Positions 45,137-54,743 are shown, counted from the stretch's first letter. The stretch is 64,000 nucleotides of DNA from Methanopyrus sp. SNP6 (GCF_002201895.1 NZ_CP019436.1:509456-573455); one strand, 5' to 3'. Notes: generated by a model from the sequence alone, not told the origin. Made by a program: numbers and translations.

Positions 45137-45892
45137 TCATTTCTCTAATACCCATAAAGCAGCTCCTAATGCTCCAGCTATGTGGGCTTCATCCGGCACA
45201 TTTATCCTCATCTTCAGCCTGTCTGAGAGGAGCTCGGTGAAGACTCGACAGCGCGTCATACCACCGACTAGCACTACCTCGGGCTCCGGTGACACCTTGT
45301 CAGCCATGGTGGCGACGCGCTCTGCCACAGAGTCGAGGATGCCCAGCAGAATTCTTTCGACGTCGATCCCGCGGTTCACCAGCGAGATCACCTCAGTCTC
45401 CGCGAAGACCGCGCACATCGAGTTGATCTTCACGGGATCATCCGCGCAGTTCACGTGTTCGTCGACCTCCGACATTTCGATCCCGAGCCGTCGGCACACG
45501 TTCTCGACGAACCTCCCGGTACCGGCAGCGCACTTGTCGTTCACCTGGAAGTCCACGACCTTGCCGTCTTTCACCTTCATCACCTTGGTATCCTGGCCGC
45601 CCACGTCTATCACCGTCCTGGCGCCTTCGACCAGTCTGGAGGCGCCTAGAGCGACCGCTGGGAGCTCGGGCACGGTCTCGTCAAACTCGTCGCTCAGAGC
45701 CTCTCTACCGTATCCTGTGACGGCCGTGACGTCGAACTCGTCGATGTCCGCACTTAGCTCGTCCATGGCACGTCGCAGCACCTCTTTCACGGGACCGGTG
45801 GACTCTACCACGGTGTAGTCCTCGAGCGAATCGTCTTCTACGATCGCACACTTCAGGTTGGAGGATCCAGCATCCACGCCGAGAACCCGCAT
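45137..45892 (-). CDS. BadF/HgdC-type activator ATPase
   Basis: The 251-residue ASKHA-fold ATPase begins LGVDAGSSNLKCAIVEDD and has VIDVGGQDTKVM, NDKCAAGTGRF and INSMCAVFAETE, whose two cysteines bind the [4Fe-4S] cluster at the homodimer interface, and VLVGGMTRCRVF near the end. It transfers ATP-energised electrons to a 2-hydroxyacyl-CoA dehydratase or double-cubane protein. The obvious partner is the protein at 42431-43726, although the selenoprotein gene fwuB lies between them. It may share transcripts with fwuB, 99 nt downstream. Confidence 0.86.
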   Translation of the reverse strand: MRVLGVDAGSSNLKCAIVEDDSLEDYTVVESTGPVKEVLRRAMDELSADIDEFDVTAVTGYGREALSDEFDETVPELPAVALGASRLVEGARTVIDVGGQDTKVMKVKDGKVVDFQVNDKCAAGTGRFVENVCRRLGIEMSEVDEHVNCADDPVKINSMCAVFAETEVISLVNRGIDVERILLGILDSVAERVATMADKVSPEPEVVLVGGMTRCRVFTELLSDRLKMRINVPDEAHIAGALGAALWVLEK

Positions 45893-46033
45893 GGTCTGTC
45901 CCCGGTCGATCCGTCACGTGCACCTCCTTGATGTCGTTGGGCGGTTCGTTCGATAGCTATTACCGAGTTTCATACCACCACAGGACTCTTCATTAAGTTC
46001 TCTAATATCGTTTTGATACCGGAAAGAGTACTA

Positions 46034-46042
46034 ATTATAACG
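46034..46042 (+). promoter_or_regulatory. TATA-like box upstream of YeeE/YedE pair
   Basis: AATTATAAC lies about 45 nt upstream of ATG 46082 in a short AT-rich window and is followed by GCCGGGGGAG, a strong ribosome-binding site. It would drive the 46.08-48.43 kb operon. Confidence 0.5.
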
Positions 46043-46081
46043 GGATACAACATCTGCCCGCCGCGCCGGGGGAGTTGAAGC

Positions 46082-46543
46082 ATGACCAGGATATCACCGT
46101 TGGTTACGGGGTTGGTAGCCGGCGTCTCCGCCGCGATACTTCAGGCAGTCTTCAAGGTCAGCCCACCACCGGCGTACAGCATCTGTATAGCGTGTCACAC
46201 CAGGGACCTGGTGAACTGGATAATGAACCACGCCGCGGGAACCACGCTCGGGATGGCGCCGGTCTCCAAACCCTTCCCGGTGCTGACCGTCGTAGGGATC
46301 TTCATCGGGGCGCTGATTGCGTCGTTCGCCCGCGGAGAGTTCCGAATTCGGAAGACTCACCACCCGGTTGTGGGATTCGTACTGGGTTTTCTGATCATCA
46401 ACTTCGCACTCTTCATGGGCGGATGCCCGATCCGAACGAGTCTGAGGACGATGTACGGGGACGTCGTGGCACTTCTCGGATTGATCTCCATAGCCGTCGG
46501 CGTAGTATTGGGTGCGGAGTTCTACCTCAAGAGAAAGACGTGA
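46082..46543 (+). CDS. YeeE/YedE-type half transporter, first half
   Basis: The 153-residue protein has about four membrane segments. It has an early cysteine motif ICIACHTRDLVNWI near residue 34 and the YeeE/YedE signature GGCPIRT near residue 118. Full-length YedE proteins (often over 330 residues) contain this unit twice. Here each unit is its own gene. Family members import thiosulfate, and YedE is proposed to move a selenium compound in Se-using prokaryotes. The context of two selenoprotein genes supports a Se or S substrate (inference). Confidence 0.8.
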   Translation: MTRISPLVTGLVAGVSAAILQAVFKVSPPPAYSICIACHTRDLVNWIMNHAAGTTLGMAPVSKPFPVLTVVGIFIGALIASFARGEFRIRKTHHPVVGFVLGFLIINFALFMGGCPIRTSLRTMYGDVVALLGLISIAVGVVLGAEFYLKRKT

Positions 46544-46556
46544 GGGGGGACGATCG

Positions 46557-47030
46557 TTGGCGGAGTACCTGCACGCCATCGGAACGCTTGCGTTCGGCGT
46601 GCTGATCGGCTACTTGGGCCAGCGGTCCGCGATGTGCTTCATAGGTGGAATCCGGGACGTGTACCTACTACGCGATACGTGGCTCGTGCAGGGTCTAATC
46701 GGGTTCCTCATCGGTGCCTTCTTCGGGTTGTCGGTGTTCGGAGCCGCGGGCATGATCAAGAAGTTCCCATGGTTCCTGTACAAGGGAGCGTCCGCCATCC
46801 CGGGTGACGTCCTAGGCAAGAAGCCGGGGTTCGTCGCTCACGCGGCGGTGACGGTGGTGGGAGGTCTCGGCGTTGGTTTCCTATCGGTGGTCCAGGGTGG
46901 CTGCCCGTTCAGGAACTACGTTATGGCGGCCGAGGGCAATGTGACGGCGATGGCGTATCTGCTAGGAATGTTCGTCGGTGCGGTGTTCTACCACGCCTGT
47001 ATCATACCGATTTTCGGGCCACCTAAGTGA
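46557..47030 (+). CDS. YeeE/YedE-type half transporter, second half
   Basis: The 157-residue protein has about four membrane segments with the matching pair of motifs, GQRSAMCFIGGIRDVYLLRD near residue 20 and VQGGCPFRNYVMA near residue 110. With the upstream gene it would rebuild a complete two-repeat YedE channel. TTG 46557, 7 nt after TGAGGGGGGA, is preferred over an earlier GTG because it leaves no overlap. The gap of 13 nt to the first half and 10 nt to the DUF3343-type gene marks one operon. Confidence 0.8.
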   Translation: MAEYLHAIGTLAFGVLIGYLGQRSAMCFIGGIRDVYLLRDTWLVQGLIGFLIGAFFGLSVFGAAGMIKKFPWFLYKGASAIPGDVLGKKPGFVAHAAVTVVGGLGVGFLSVVQGGCPFRNYVMAAEGNVTAMAYLLGMFVGAVFYHACIIPIFGPPK

Positions 47031-47040
47031 GGGGATGGAA

Positions 47041-47613
47041 ATGGGGTTTCTTTCTCGCCTCCGCTCCGCATTTTCCCGGGAGGATAGGCACTCAAACGGG
47101 TGCGGAGGTAGGGGTCTAATCGTCTTCGAGAGCGCCAGGGACACTATGAGGGCTGAGAGGGCTCTCAAGGAGGCTGGATACGACGTCCGAGCGGTAGCCC
47201 CGCCGCCGGAAATCCGCGAGGGATGCGACCTAGCGATCGAGTACGACCTCGTCGACGAGGTTGGCGTGCGTCGAACGCTCGAGGAGATAGGTGTGGAGCC
47301 GCTGAAGTTAGTATCGCTCGAGGATCATTCCCTCAAACCCATCGAACTGGTTCGCGTTAAGGAGATAGACGGATACATCATGGTCCGGTGCGGCAACATG
47401 AAGGTGACCGTGGATCGAGATGGAACGATAGTGAACGTGTCGGGAGGCGGTTGTCCCGACGTCCCTTACCTAGCACACGAACTCGTAGGTAAGAACGTCC
47501 TCGAGCTGTCGGAGGACTCGATGCCGGCGAGCCTAGGGTACACACTCTGCGCGTACACACTCGACAAAGCCGTGAGGAAGGCTAAAGAAATGCTCGTAGG
47601 GGAAGAGAGTTGA
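47041..47613 (+). CDS. DUF3343-type protein with extra C-terminal domain
   Basis: The 190-residue protein has an N-terminal basic helix, then a DUF3343-like unit (GLIVFESARDTMRAERALKE, VRAVAPPPEIREGCDLAIEY) with the conserved cysteine near residue 63. A C-terminal domain contains MKVTVDRDGTIVNVSGGGCPDV and ASLGYTLCAYTLDKAV. DUF3343 proteins are genomically linked to YedE and selenium use and may carry Se/S on the cysteine. The C-terminal domain, with two cysteines, is not one I recognise. The ATG at 47041 (6 nt after GTGAGGGG) is chosen over ATG 47035. Confidence 0.7.
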   Translation: MGFLSRLRSAFSREDRHSNGCGGRGLIVFESARDTMRAERALKEAGYDVRAVAPPPEIREGCDLAIEYDLVDEVGVRRTLEEIGVEPLKLVSLEDHSLKPIELVRVKEIDGYIMVRCGNMKVTVDRDGTIVNVSGGGCPDVPYLAHELVGKNVLELSEDSMPASLGYTLCAYTLDKAVRKAKEMLVGEES

Positions 47614-48434
47614 TTATCGCGGGCACGGTCCCTATCGAAAGCCTCGATCTCGTCGAGGGCGAGGTGGAGTCGCTGGGTAATCGGATACGCGTCGCTGATC
47701 GTGAAATACCCGTCTCAATGGGAACCACCGCGCTGGCCGCCGCGGCGGCTCAGACCTTGGGGTTCTTGGACGAACGTAAACCGCAGCTTATAACCGCTGG
47801 GGATCTTGGGGAAGGTGGTGGTAGCCTCGATATCTACCGTCGCCTGAGGGAAGTCGATGATGAAGTACTCGTGATCCACTACATCAAGCCGAAGATAGAC
47901 GAGATCCGGCGCATCGATACGTCGGGCAAAGTCGTCGCGGACGCCGGAGGGATGTACGCCGCTAAGGCCGCGGGTATCGGACCAGAGTTTCACCTGTTCC
48001 TGCCAGACCCCGGGGAGCTCGCGTTCCTCGCTGACGAGAAAGCCTATCATCCGGCCTACGTTCGAAGGTTCATCGCTGAAGTCGACGAGGAGGAGGTTCC
48101 AAGTCTGGTGAGGCGTGCATACGAGGGGAATCAAGTTCCGGATCACTTGGTGGTCAAGGGGAGGCGTGACTACGTCGTCCGTAGTGGTGAAGTAGTGGAG
48201 ATCGTCGATGAGCCCCTAATCGAGGCTATGGAGTGCATCGGAGGCACGGGTGATACACTCACAGGGATCGTCACCGGACTCATCGCCGCGGGGTTCGAGA
48301 CCGAGGAGGCGTGCGTAATCGGCTGCAGGGTGAACCGTAGGGTCGGTGAAATCGTGAAAGCGACTCCTGCGACCAGGATACACGAGCTCATCGAAGCGAT
48401 ACCGGAAGCGTTGCGTGAAGAACTGAAGGATTAA
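47610..48434 (+). CDS. Carbohydrate-kinase-fold protein (NAD(P)HX dehydratase-like)
   Basis: The 274-residue protein resembles the ribokinase/YjeF-C fold: [56 protein letters not shown] and the anion-hole motif [18 protein letters not shown] near residue 212. The fold includes ADP/ATP-dependent NAD(P)H-hydrate dehydratases and sugar or vitamin kinases. The substrate is unknown. It starts at TTG 47610, overlapping the previous stop, so it is translationally coupled to the DUF3343-type gene. Confidence 0.72.
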   Translation: MIIAGTVPIESLDLVEGEVESLGNRIRVADREIPVSMGTTALAAAAAQTLGFLDERKPQLITAGDLGEGGGSLDIYRRLREVDDEVLVIHYIKPKIDEIRRIDTSGKVVADAGGMYAAKAAGIGPEFHLFLPDPGELAFLADEKAYHPAYVRRFIAEVDEEEVPSLVRRAYEGNQVPDHLVVKGRRDYVVRSGEVVEIVDEPLIEAMECIGGTGDTLTGIVTGLIAAGFETEEACVIGCRVNRRVGEIVKATPATRIHELIEAIPEALREELKD

Positions 48435-50399
48435 GAGGAGGGGTCCCTGAAAGCTCCCTCGATCTGCTTGTGCAACTGCTCGGTCTTGAAATGGTTCTGC
48501 TCCATGGCGCCACTCGGGCACGCCGCCGCGCAGGTCCCACACCCCTTACACAAAGCGGCCGTGACCTCAGCCACAAGCTTACCGTCCCTCTCGACGAGTT
48601 CTATGGCGCCGTATGGACAGAGCTCCATACAGACACCACAACCACCGCAGGTCTCTCTGTCCACCTCAGATACGATGGGCTCCACTGCCACCTCCCCGGC
48701 CGCTAACGCCGTGGCGGCACGGGCCGCGGCGGCCGAACTCTGAGCGACAGAGGAGGGTATGTCCTTCGGGCCCTGGCATGCTCCGGCCAGGAAGATACCA
48801 TCGATCGCCGTATCCACTGGCCGCAGCTTCGGGTGTGCCTCCATGAAGAAACCGTCCGGCGAACGTGAGATGCTGAGGACCTCCTGGATAGCGTCGGCTG
48901 AGTCCCGTGGCACCATACCCACGGACAGCACCACCAGCTCGTACTCGCGCTCGACCACCTCGCCGAGAAGCGTGTCCTCGGCACGGACGATGAGGTTCTT
49001 GGTCTCCGGATCCTCAACGATCTCCGCGGGTCGGCCGCGGATGAACCGAATGCCGTACTGCTTCTGCGAGCGTTCGTAGTACTCCTCGTAACCCTTACTG
49101 AACGCCCGCACGTCCATGTAGTAGATATCGATCTCAGTTTCCGGGTATTTCTCCCGGACGAGTTGCGCCAGCTTCATCGCGTACATGCAGCAGACGTTGG
49201 AGCAGTACGGGTTGGTCTTGTGGGGGTCCCGTGAGCCCACGCACTGGATGAACGCGATACGTTTCGGTTTCTTCCCGTCACTTGGCCTCACCACCTTGCC
49301 GCCGGTAGGCCCCGAGGCGTTGATGAGCCTCTCCAGCTCTATCGACGTGATCACGTTGTCATAGACGCCGTACCCGTACTCTTCGCGCTCGGTCGGATCA
49401 CATGTATCGTATCCGATGGCGCAGATGATAGCACCGACCTCTTCCTCGACGATCTCGGGCTCTTGATCGAAGTCTATCGCGTCGGCGTCGCACACTTCCT
49501 CGCAGAGACCGCATCGGATGCAGTGCTCCTCGTCGATCGTGAACACCGACGGGACTGCCTGCGGGAACGGCTTGTAGATGGCCTTCCTCATCCCTAGGCC
49601 CTCGTCGAACTCGTTGGGCACTTCGATCGGACAGACCTCCGCGCACGCGCCGCAGCCCGTGCACGCGTCCTCATCCACGTACCGCGGTTTCTTCTCGATC
49701 TTCACTGTGAAGTTGCCCACGTACCCGTCCACTTCGACGACCTCGGCATAAGTGTACATCTTGATGTTGGGATGCTTGGAAACGTCCACCATTTTCGGTG
49801 CCAGGATGCAGATGGAGCAGTCGTTCGTGGGGAACGTCTTGTCAAGCTGAGCCATCCTACCTCCGATGGATGGTTCTTTCTCGACCAGGATGACTTCGAA
49901 ACCCATGTCCGCGAGGTCCAGGGCCGCCTGGATCCCAGAGACTCCGCCTCCGATGACCAGGGCACGGTCGGTCACATCCACCTTGATGGTCTCGAGGGGC
50001 TCGAGCAGCCGAGTCTTGGCTACCGCCATGCGGACGAGGTCCTTCGGTAGCCTTGGCAGGGTCGTCCATGTGAACCCACGAGCAATGTTCCCTGATGTTC
50101 GCCATATCGAAGCAGTAAGGGTTCAACCCGGCCTCCTCGACACACCGTCGGAACGTGGGCTCGTGTAACCTGGGCGAACAGGCCGCCACGACGACGCGGT
50201 TCAGATCGTACTCCTCGATGTCGCGCTGGATGATCTCCTGACCCGGATCGGAGCACACGTACTTGTAATCGCGCGCCACGACCACGTTCCTCAGCGTTTT
50301 GGCGAACTCGGCTACTTCCTTGACATCGACGACGCCGGCGATGTTCACACCACAGTGGCACACGTAAACGCCGATGCGCGGCTCTTCCTCCTCCGCCAA
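48431..50399 (-). CDS. hdrA: Heterodisulfide reductase subunit A, cysteine form, with apparent frameshift
   Basis: Paralogue of the Sec-HdrA at 34-36 kb, with Cys (TGC) in [12 protein letters not shown]. It has FAD motif [16 protein letters not shown] and ferredoxin motifs [36 protein letters not shown] and [12 protein letters not shown]. The N-terminal 120 residues (50399 to about 50040) are in one frame and the rest (from about 50045) in another. At the junction the Sec paralogue has ATEKAKDL but here ATE runs into DLVRMAV with 8 nt fewer. It heads the hydrogenase operon hdrA-mvhAGD in reverse order, 6 nt after mvhA. Either decay or a sequence error. Confidence 0.85.
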
Positions 50400-50405
50400 C
50401 CGACA

Positions 50406-51833
50406 TCACCCCTCCACAACCCGAACTAGCTTACCGGCGCGGTGAACCTCGAGCGTGAGCCTGGGACGCTCGCCGAGTATGTGGGTCGCACAAGATAGGC
50501 AAGGATCGTAAGCCCGGATCACCATCTCCATACGGTTGAGAACCTTGGGGGAGGCGTCCTCGGGACTTCTCAGGTACTCCTCCGCGACCCTCTTGACGCC
50601 GAGGTCCATGGCTGGGTTGTTCTGGACCGTGGCGACTATCAGGTTGACCTCAGTGATGATGCCTTCCTCGTCCGTCTTGAAGTGGTGGATCAGCGTCCCA
50701 CGAGGCGCCTCCACGCAGCCGACGCCCTCACCCACAACGTCGTCCGGATCCACCTCCTCCCGGACGTCATCGCCCGTGATCTCGTCGTCCTCTAGCAGCT
50801 CGACGCAGCGTTCTGCCGACGACAGCAGCTCGATCGTCCTCGCGTAATGGTACAGCATCGGGTGGTGGCACGGTTTCCCATATTCGTCGATGAACTCCTC
50901 GTAGCGTTCCTGGGCCCTGGGCGTGGCCATCTTGTCGCATACGTTGAGGCGGGAGAGCGTGTTGACCCTGTAAAGTCCGTCCTCTTCGCCCTTGTCGCGT
51001 AGGTACGGAAACTTAAGGTATGAATACGGTCGCACGGCCTCAGCGATATGGTCGAGATATTCCGACGGATCGAACTCCCGGTCGACATTGCCCTGGGGAT
51101 CCACGACGCGGATCACACCGTCGTACAGCTCGTGCACACCGTCGCTGACCATCCCCATGTGGTGAGACTCCAGATATCCGAGCTCGAGCAGCCCCTCTTC
51201 CTCGAGGCGCCGAGTCAGTTCCTCGGCCATGTCGACGGTGCGCTCCGCCAGCTTAATCGCGCTCCTCGCGAGTTCGAGTAGCTCCTCCCGTCGGTCCTCT
51301 TCCAGGGGCTTAGATACACCGCCTGGAACGGCAGTGATAGGGTGTATGGGCTTGCCACCGACTGCCTCCACTATCGTCTGTCCTATCTTCCTCAGCTCGA
51401 TGGCATACTTCACGACCTCCGGGTTCTCTCTGGCCAGTGCTAGAACGTGGCGCTTCATCGGATCCTCCTCTTCGGGCTTGACCAGGTCCGGCGCCGCGAG
51501 GAAGTAGAAGTGGAGCGCGTGACTATGCACCGTCGCGGCGTGATGCATCAGCCCCCGTAGCTTCTGAGCCGGTTCCGGGGGATCTACACCGAAAACCTCG
51601 TCGGCAGCTTTGGCGCTGGCGAGGTGGTGGGCCACCTGACATATCCCGCAAATCCTCGGTGTCAGGATCGGGGCGTCCTCGATCGGTCTTCCTTCGAGGA
51701 ACTTCTCGAAGCCGCGGACCTCGACCACGTGGAACCTGGCGTCCTTCAGTTTCCCGTCCTCGTCGAACTCGACCACGATCTTGCCGTGACCCTCCACTCT
51801 GGTGACCGGCTCGATGTCCACAATCTCCGACAA
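50406..51833 (-). CDS. mvhA: F420-non-reducing hydrogenase large subunit
   Basis: The 475-residue NiFe subunit has both nickel-ligand motifs: RICGICQVAHHLAS near residue 60 and DPCLSCATH near the C-terminus. About 24 residues follow the final His and would be removed by a maturation protease. All four Ni ligands are cysteine, so this is the non-selenium type. It oxidises H2 and passes electrons via MvhG/MvhD to HdrA. TTG 51833, 6 nt after GGGGGGAGGT, is chosen. It lies between mvhG and hdrA, and the frame is intact. Confidence 0.93.
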   Translation of the reverse strand: MSEIVDIEPVTRVEGHGKIVVEFDEDGKLKDARFHVVEVRGFEKFLEGRPIEDAPILTPRICGICQVAHHLASAKAADEVFGVDPPEPAQKLRGLMHHAATVHSHALHFYFLAAPDLVKPEEEDPMKRHVLALARENPEVVKYAIELRKIGQTIVEAVGGKPIHPITAVPGGVSKPLEEDRREELLELARSAIKLAERTVDMAEELTRRLEEEGLLELGYLESHHMGMVSDGVHELYDGVIRVVDPQGNVDREFDPSEYLDHIAEAVRPYSYLKFPYLRDKGEEDGLYRVNTLSRLNVCDKMATPRAQERYEEFIDEYGKPCHHPMLYHYARTIELLSSAERCVELLEDDEITGDDVREEVDPDDVVGEGVGCVEAPRGTLIHHFKTDEEGIITEVNLIVATVQNNPAMDLGVKRVAEEYLRSPEDASPKVLNRMEMVIRAYDPCLSCATHILGERPRLTLEVHRAGKLVRVVEG

Positions 51834-51850
51834 CGTATCGACCTCCCCCC

Positions 51851-52745
51851 TCACTCCCTGTTCACCTTAAACGGCACCAACGAGCTGGCGAGCGTGAACC
51901 GGTAGAACCAGCCTACCACGTCGGGGACGGACTCCACGAGCTCAGAAGGACCGTCGTCCACATCGGCTCGGAAGATCGAGGCGATCGCGGACATCATCTC
52001 CGCACCTTGGTCGTGGATTTCCTCAGTCGGTCCCGCACAACCCGCACACGGTACCCCGGCTTCGGGACAGCGTGCCCCGCATCCCGCACGTGTGGCGGGC
52101 CCCATGCACGGGTAGCCCTGTTCCAGCAGGCACCGGTCCGGATCGGGCTCACCTTCAACCGGGCGGAGGATCTCGTGGATCACGATCTCTTCCTTCTTCC
52201 GAGGGCACTCCTCGCAGAGGTTCGTCGTCGGGAGCTCGGGTTCGCGTCCGTCGAGGATCGCTGTGACCGCGTCCGCGATCAGGTCGGGTTCCGGGGGGAC
52301 AGCCTGGTAACTCGTAATCGACGTCGATGACATCGGAGAGCGGGTGAACGCGCCACGTTAACTCGGGGATGTCTTCGGACGGTATTACACCGTCCTCGTT
52401 CTCCGTGCTGGCTGTTTCCACGTAGACCGTCCTCAGGAGTTCCTCGTTAGAGTACATATTGGCCAGTCCCGGGACGCCGCCGTAACATGCGCAGGTACCT
52501 ACCGCCACGACGATTTCCGCACGCTCCCTGAACTCCTCCACCACCTCCACGTTCTCCTCGTTCCTGATCCCACCCTCGATCAGAACCACGTCTATATCCT
52601 CGGGGATCTCCTTGGTATCCATGAGCACGGGGCAGTGAACCAGCTCGGCGTTGCCCAGGAGGTCCAGAAACCGCTCGTGGAGGTCCAACATCGAGATATG
52701 GCAACCGGAGCAACAGCACAACCACGTCGTGGCGATCTTTACCAA
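51851..52745 (-). CDS. mvhG: F420-non-reducing hydrogenase small subunit, frameshifted at a C-run
   Basis: The N-terminal part (52745 to about 52299) has the proximal-cluster motif [16 protein letters not shown] and [17 protein letters not shown]. The frame then breaks in ELPGCPP at six consecutive C residues (52293-52298, minus strand). With five, the protein continues [21 protein letters not shown] into the second part with [32 protein letters not shown] (distal clusters). So one base appears extra. TTG 52745, 5 nt after AGGAGGTG, is the likely start. A homopolymer sequence error, programmed shift or real mutation are all possible. Confidence 0.87.
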
Positions 52746-52759
52746 ACGCACCACCTCCT

Positions 52760-53186
52760 TCACAGTCTCTCCAACTTCTCATGGAGCTCCAACGGCCCTA
52801 GTTCTAACAACGTTTGGTGAAACTCTGTCATAACCTCAGCGAACTTCTCTCCTTCTGAGGCTGAAATCCATTCGTATCTAAAACGCTCAGGTTCAATACC
52901 TATTTCAGCTAAGAATTTCTTCAATAACTCGGCCCTTCTCCACCACTTATAATTACCTGATTGATAGTGACAATCTCCCAAGTGACATCCTCCTACGAAC
53001 ACCCCCATCGGCACCTTCTCTAAACGCTTTCAAAACAAGAGACGGTTCTATTCGTCCCGAACACATTACTCGAATGATTCGAGCACTTGGGGGATATTGC
53101 ATCCTACCAACGCCAGCGGTGTCCGCTCCTCCATACGAGCACCAGTTGCAACAGAAAGCTATGATTTTTGGTTCCCACTCTCCCAC
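52760..53186 (-). CDS. mvhD: F420-non-reducing hydrogenase iron-sulfur subunit D, frameshifted at a G-run
   Basis: The protein of about 141 residues begins [21 protein letters not shown] and has [25 protein letters not shown] and, after a phase break, [19 protein letters not shown], the [2Fe-2S] motifs of MvhD, the adaptor that links MvhAG to HdrA. The break lies in GADG at five G residues near 53006-53010. Four would restore [16 protein letters not shown]. The last motif uses Cys where some methanogen VhuD proteins use Sec. GTG 53186 has CGGAGGG upstream. It is first in the operon, with a TATA-like GGTTTAAGT at about 53261-53269. Confidence 0.85.
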
Positions 53187-53260
53187 AGACACCCTCCGGG
53201 GCTCCTTTGTCCACATAAGAAAAAGCTTACTATTCAGCGAATTTCAGCACTATTCCTCGG

Positions 53261-53269
53261 ACTTAAACC
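53261..53269 (-). promoter_or_regulatory. TATA-like box of the mvhDGA-hdrA operon
   Basis: The minus strand reads GGTTTAAGT about 75 nt upstream of the mvhD GTG, the only good box A in the gap between mvhD and the divergent exported-protein gene. It predicts a leader of about 50 nt. Confidence 0.45.
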
Positions 53270-53426
53270 CCTTAAGTTACTTCCCATCGATCGATTCGCG
53301 TAATCATAAGTGATATCGATATCCATTGAAAGTATCAGGACAACAGTTCTCGTACGTGATCGAAAATTGCTCCGGGAATTGGTGGGGCTTTTAAACTCGC
53401 GGAGAGGCGGGGTGGGGGGCCGTATC

Positions 53427-54743
53427 GTGACGTTCTTTCGAATGTCTTGATAGGTTCCTTAGCGTGTCTCGCACTTCCCATCGCGGCGACATGCGTAAAC
53501 GAGGAATTCGAATCGAGAGTCGAGAGTCTGATACAGAATCCCGATTTCCAGGGAGCGAAGGAGATCACGCTGTACGCATCGAGTTCGTACGTGATGACGG
53601 GTCGCATCAAGATATCGTATAAGGGACCGGAGGAAGTTGGGCCTGCCGAGGCGAATGAGCTCATCAACGGGATGAAGAAACTGTGTGAAGACCTAGATCC
53701 GTTGACCGGTCGAAACGAACCTATCAAGGATTTGCTCGACGCACTGAAAAGGTTCGACGAAACCTTGAACCTGGAGAAGTTGAAGGAGGAAACGCAAGGA
53801 TTGAGGCTCGCAGCTTGTGAAGTCAAAGTGGATCTATGGTATGTCGGGGAAAACACCGCCGTCGGACCTACCTCAGGTCCTCCAACAACTGCGGACCGAG
53901 AAAGAACTTCATCTCACGTACAAGATACCGTACCCTGAAGCACATGTGTACGTCGTTGGGAGTGTGGAGCTCCTCGATCGAGCGCTGGACCTACCCATAC
54001 GCGCGGTGTTCTCGTACGATTATCCAAACGATGGCTCCGGTGTGAAGGTTTCAGTGGATACTGAGCATCGCAAGTTCACGATAGAAACGACAGATAAGAC
54101 CTACAATCTGATAGTGGCCGAACTCACGTTCCAAGGCGGACTTCGAGAGATCGAAGAGTTGACGGACCTCAGTGTTGAATCCTCGGAGGACTTACAGAAA
54201 CTGCTCGAGAGTACCGATCTGAAGGTAGACTGCCATCCATCAGGAGGTAGGATCGAGATCGACGGATTGCCCCTCGTGGTCAACGAAGGGGCCGCGATAG
54301 TCGTCTACGCGATCGGGAGCAACCCTATCAACTCCACCGTCGCGTCCAAGATCGCGGAGCTTATTGGCAAGAACCCGCTGATTGTGACTCTAGGAAACGC
54401 CGACCTTCAAGTGGGAACCGAAGGCAAGACGTTGGTCGTCAAGGGATCCGCACCAGGTGGCCTGGTGGTGATCTACGGGCCGGCCGTACCGGATAACACG
54501 CTGGATGCCACTTCTCGAGTTGGTATATTACAGGTCGCCAGAGCCCTCGGAGTCCAGGTACCGCCGTTAGTTTCCCTGTTCGGATGGATACTGGGGCCAC
54601 TACTGGGGTCGATCACGGCCACTTATACACCCGAGTTCAGCGGTAAGCTGAGGATGTCATCCCGCGGCGTCGGGATGGCCACACCAGCGGTGATTGCCAC
54701 CCTACTACTCCTCGGCGTCCACGGACGCCGCCGTTCTAAGTAG
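53427..54743 (+). pseudogene. Exported membrane-anchored protein with one or two frameshifts
   Basis: A signal-peptide-like stretch (LIGSLACLALPIAATC) opens the first frame (TTG 53447). The better start, GTG 53427 with GGTGGGGGG upstream, reads VTFFRMS and is joined to it only if one T is missing near 53446. The first frame continues to about residue 130 (VKVDLWYVGE) and then changes phase at GGGGAAAA (near 53847-53854) into TPPSDLPQVLQQLRTEKEL. The second frame carries the rest of an extracytoplasmic protein and a C-terminal anchor (ATPAVIATLLLLGVHGRRR). Family unknown. Could be intact if these are sequence errors. The 3' end overlaps cgi121 by 39 nt. Confidence 0.6.

Noticed and set aside
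50406-51833. Selenocysteine in the hydrogenase large subunit or in mvhD
   Set aside because: Both nickel motifs of mvhA and the CHLGDC motif of mvhD are encoded with cysteine codons; no in-frame TGA is present there.
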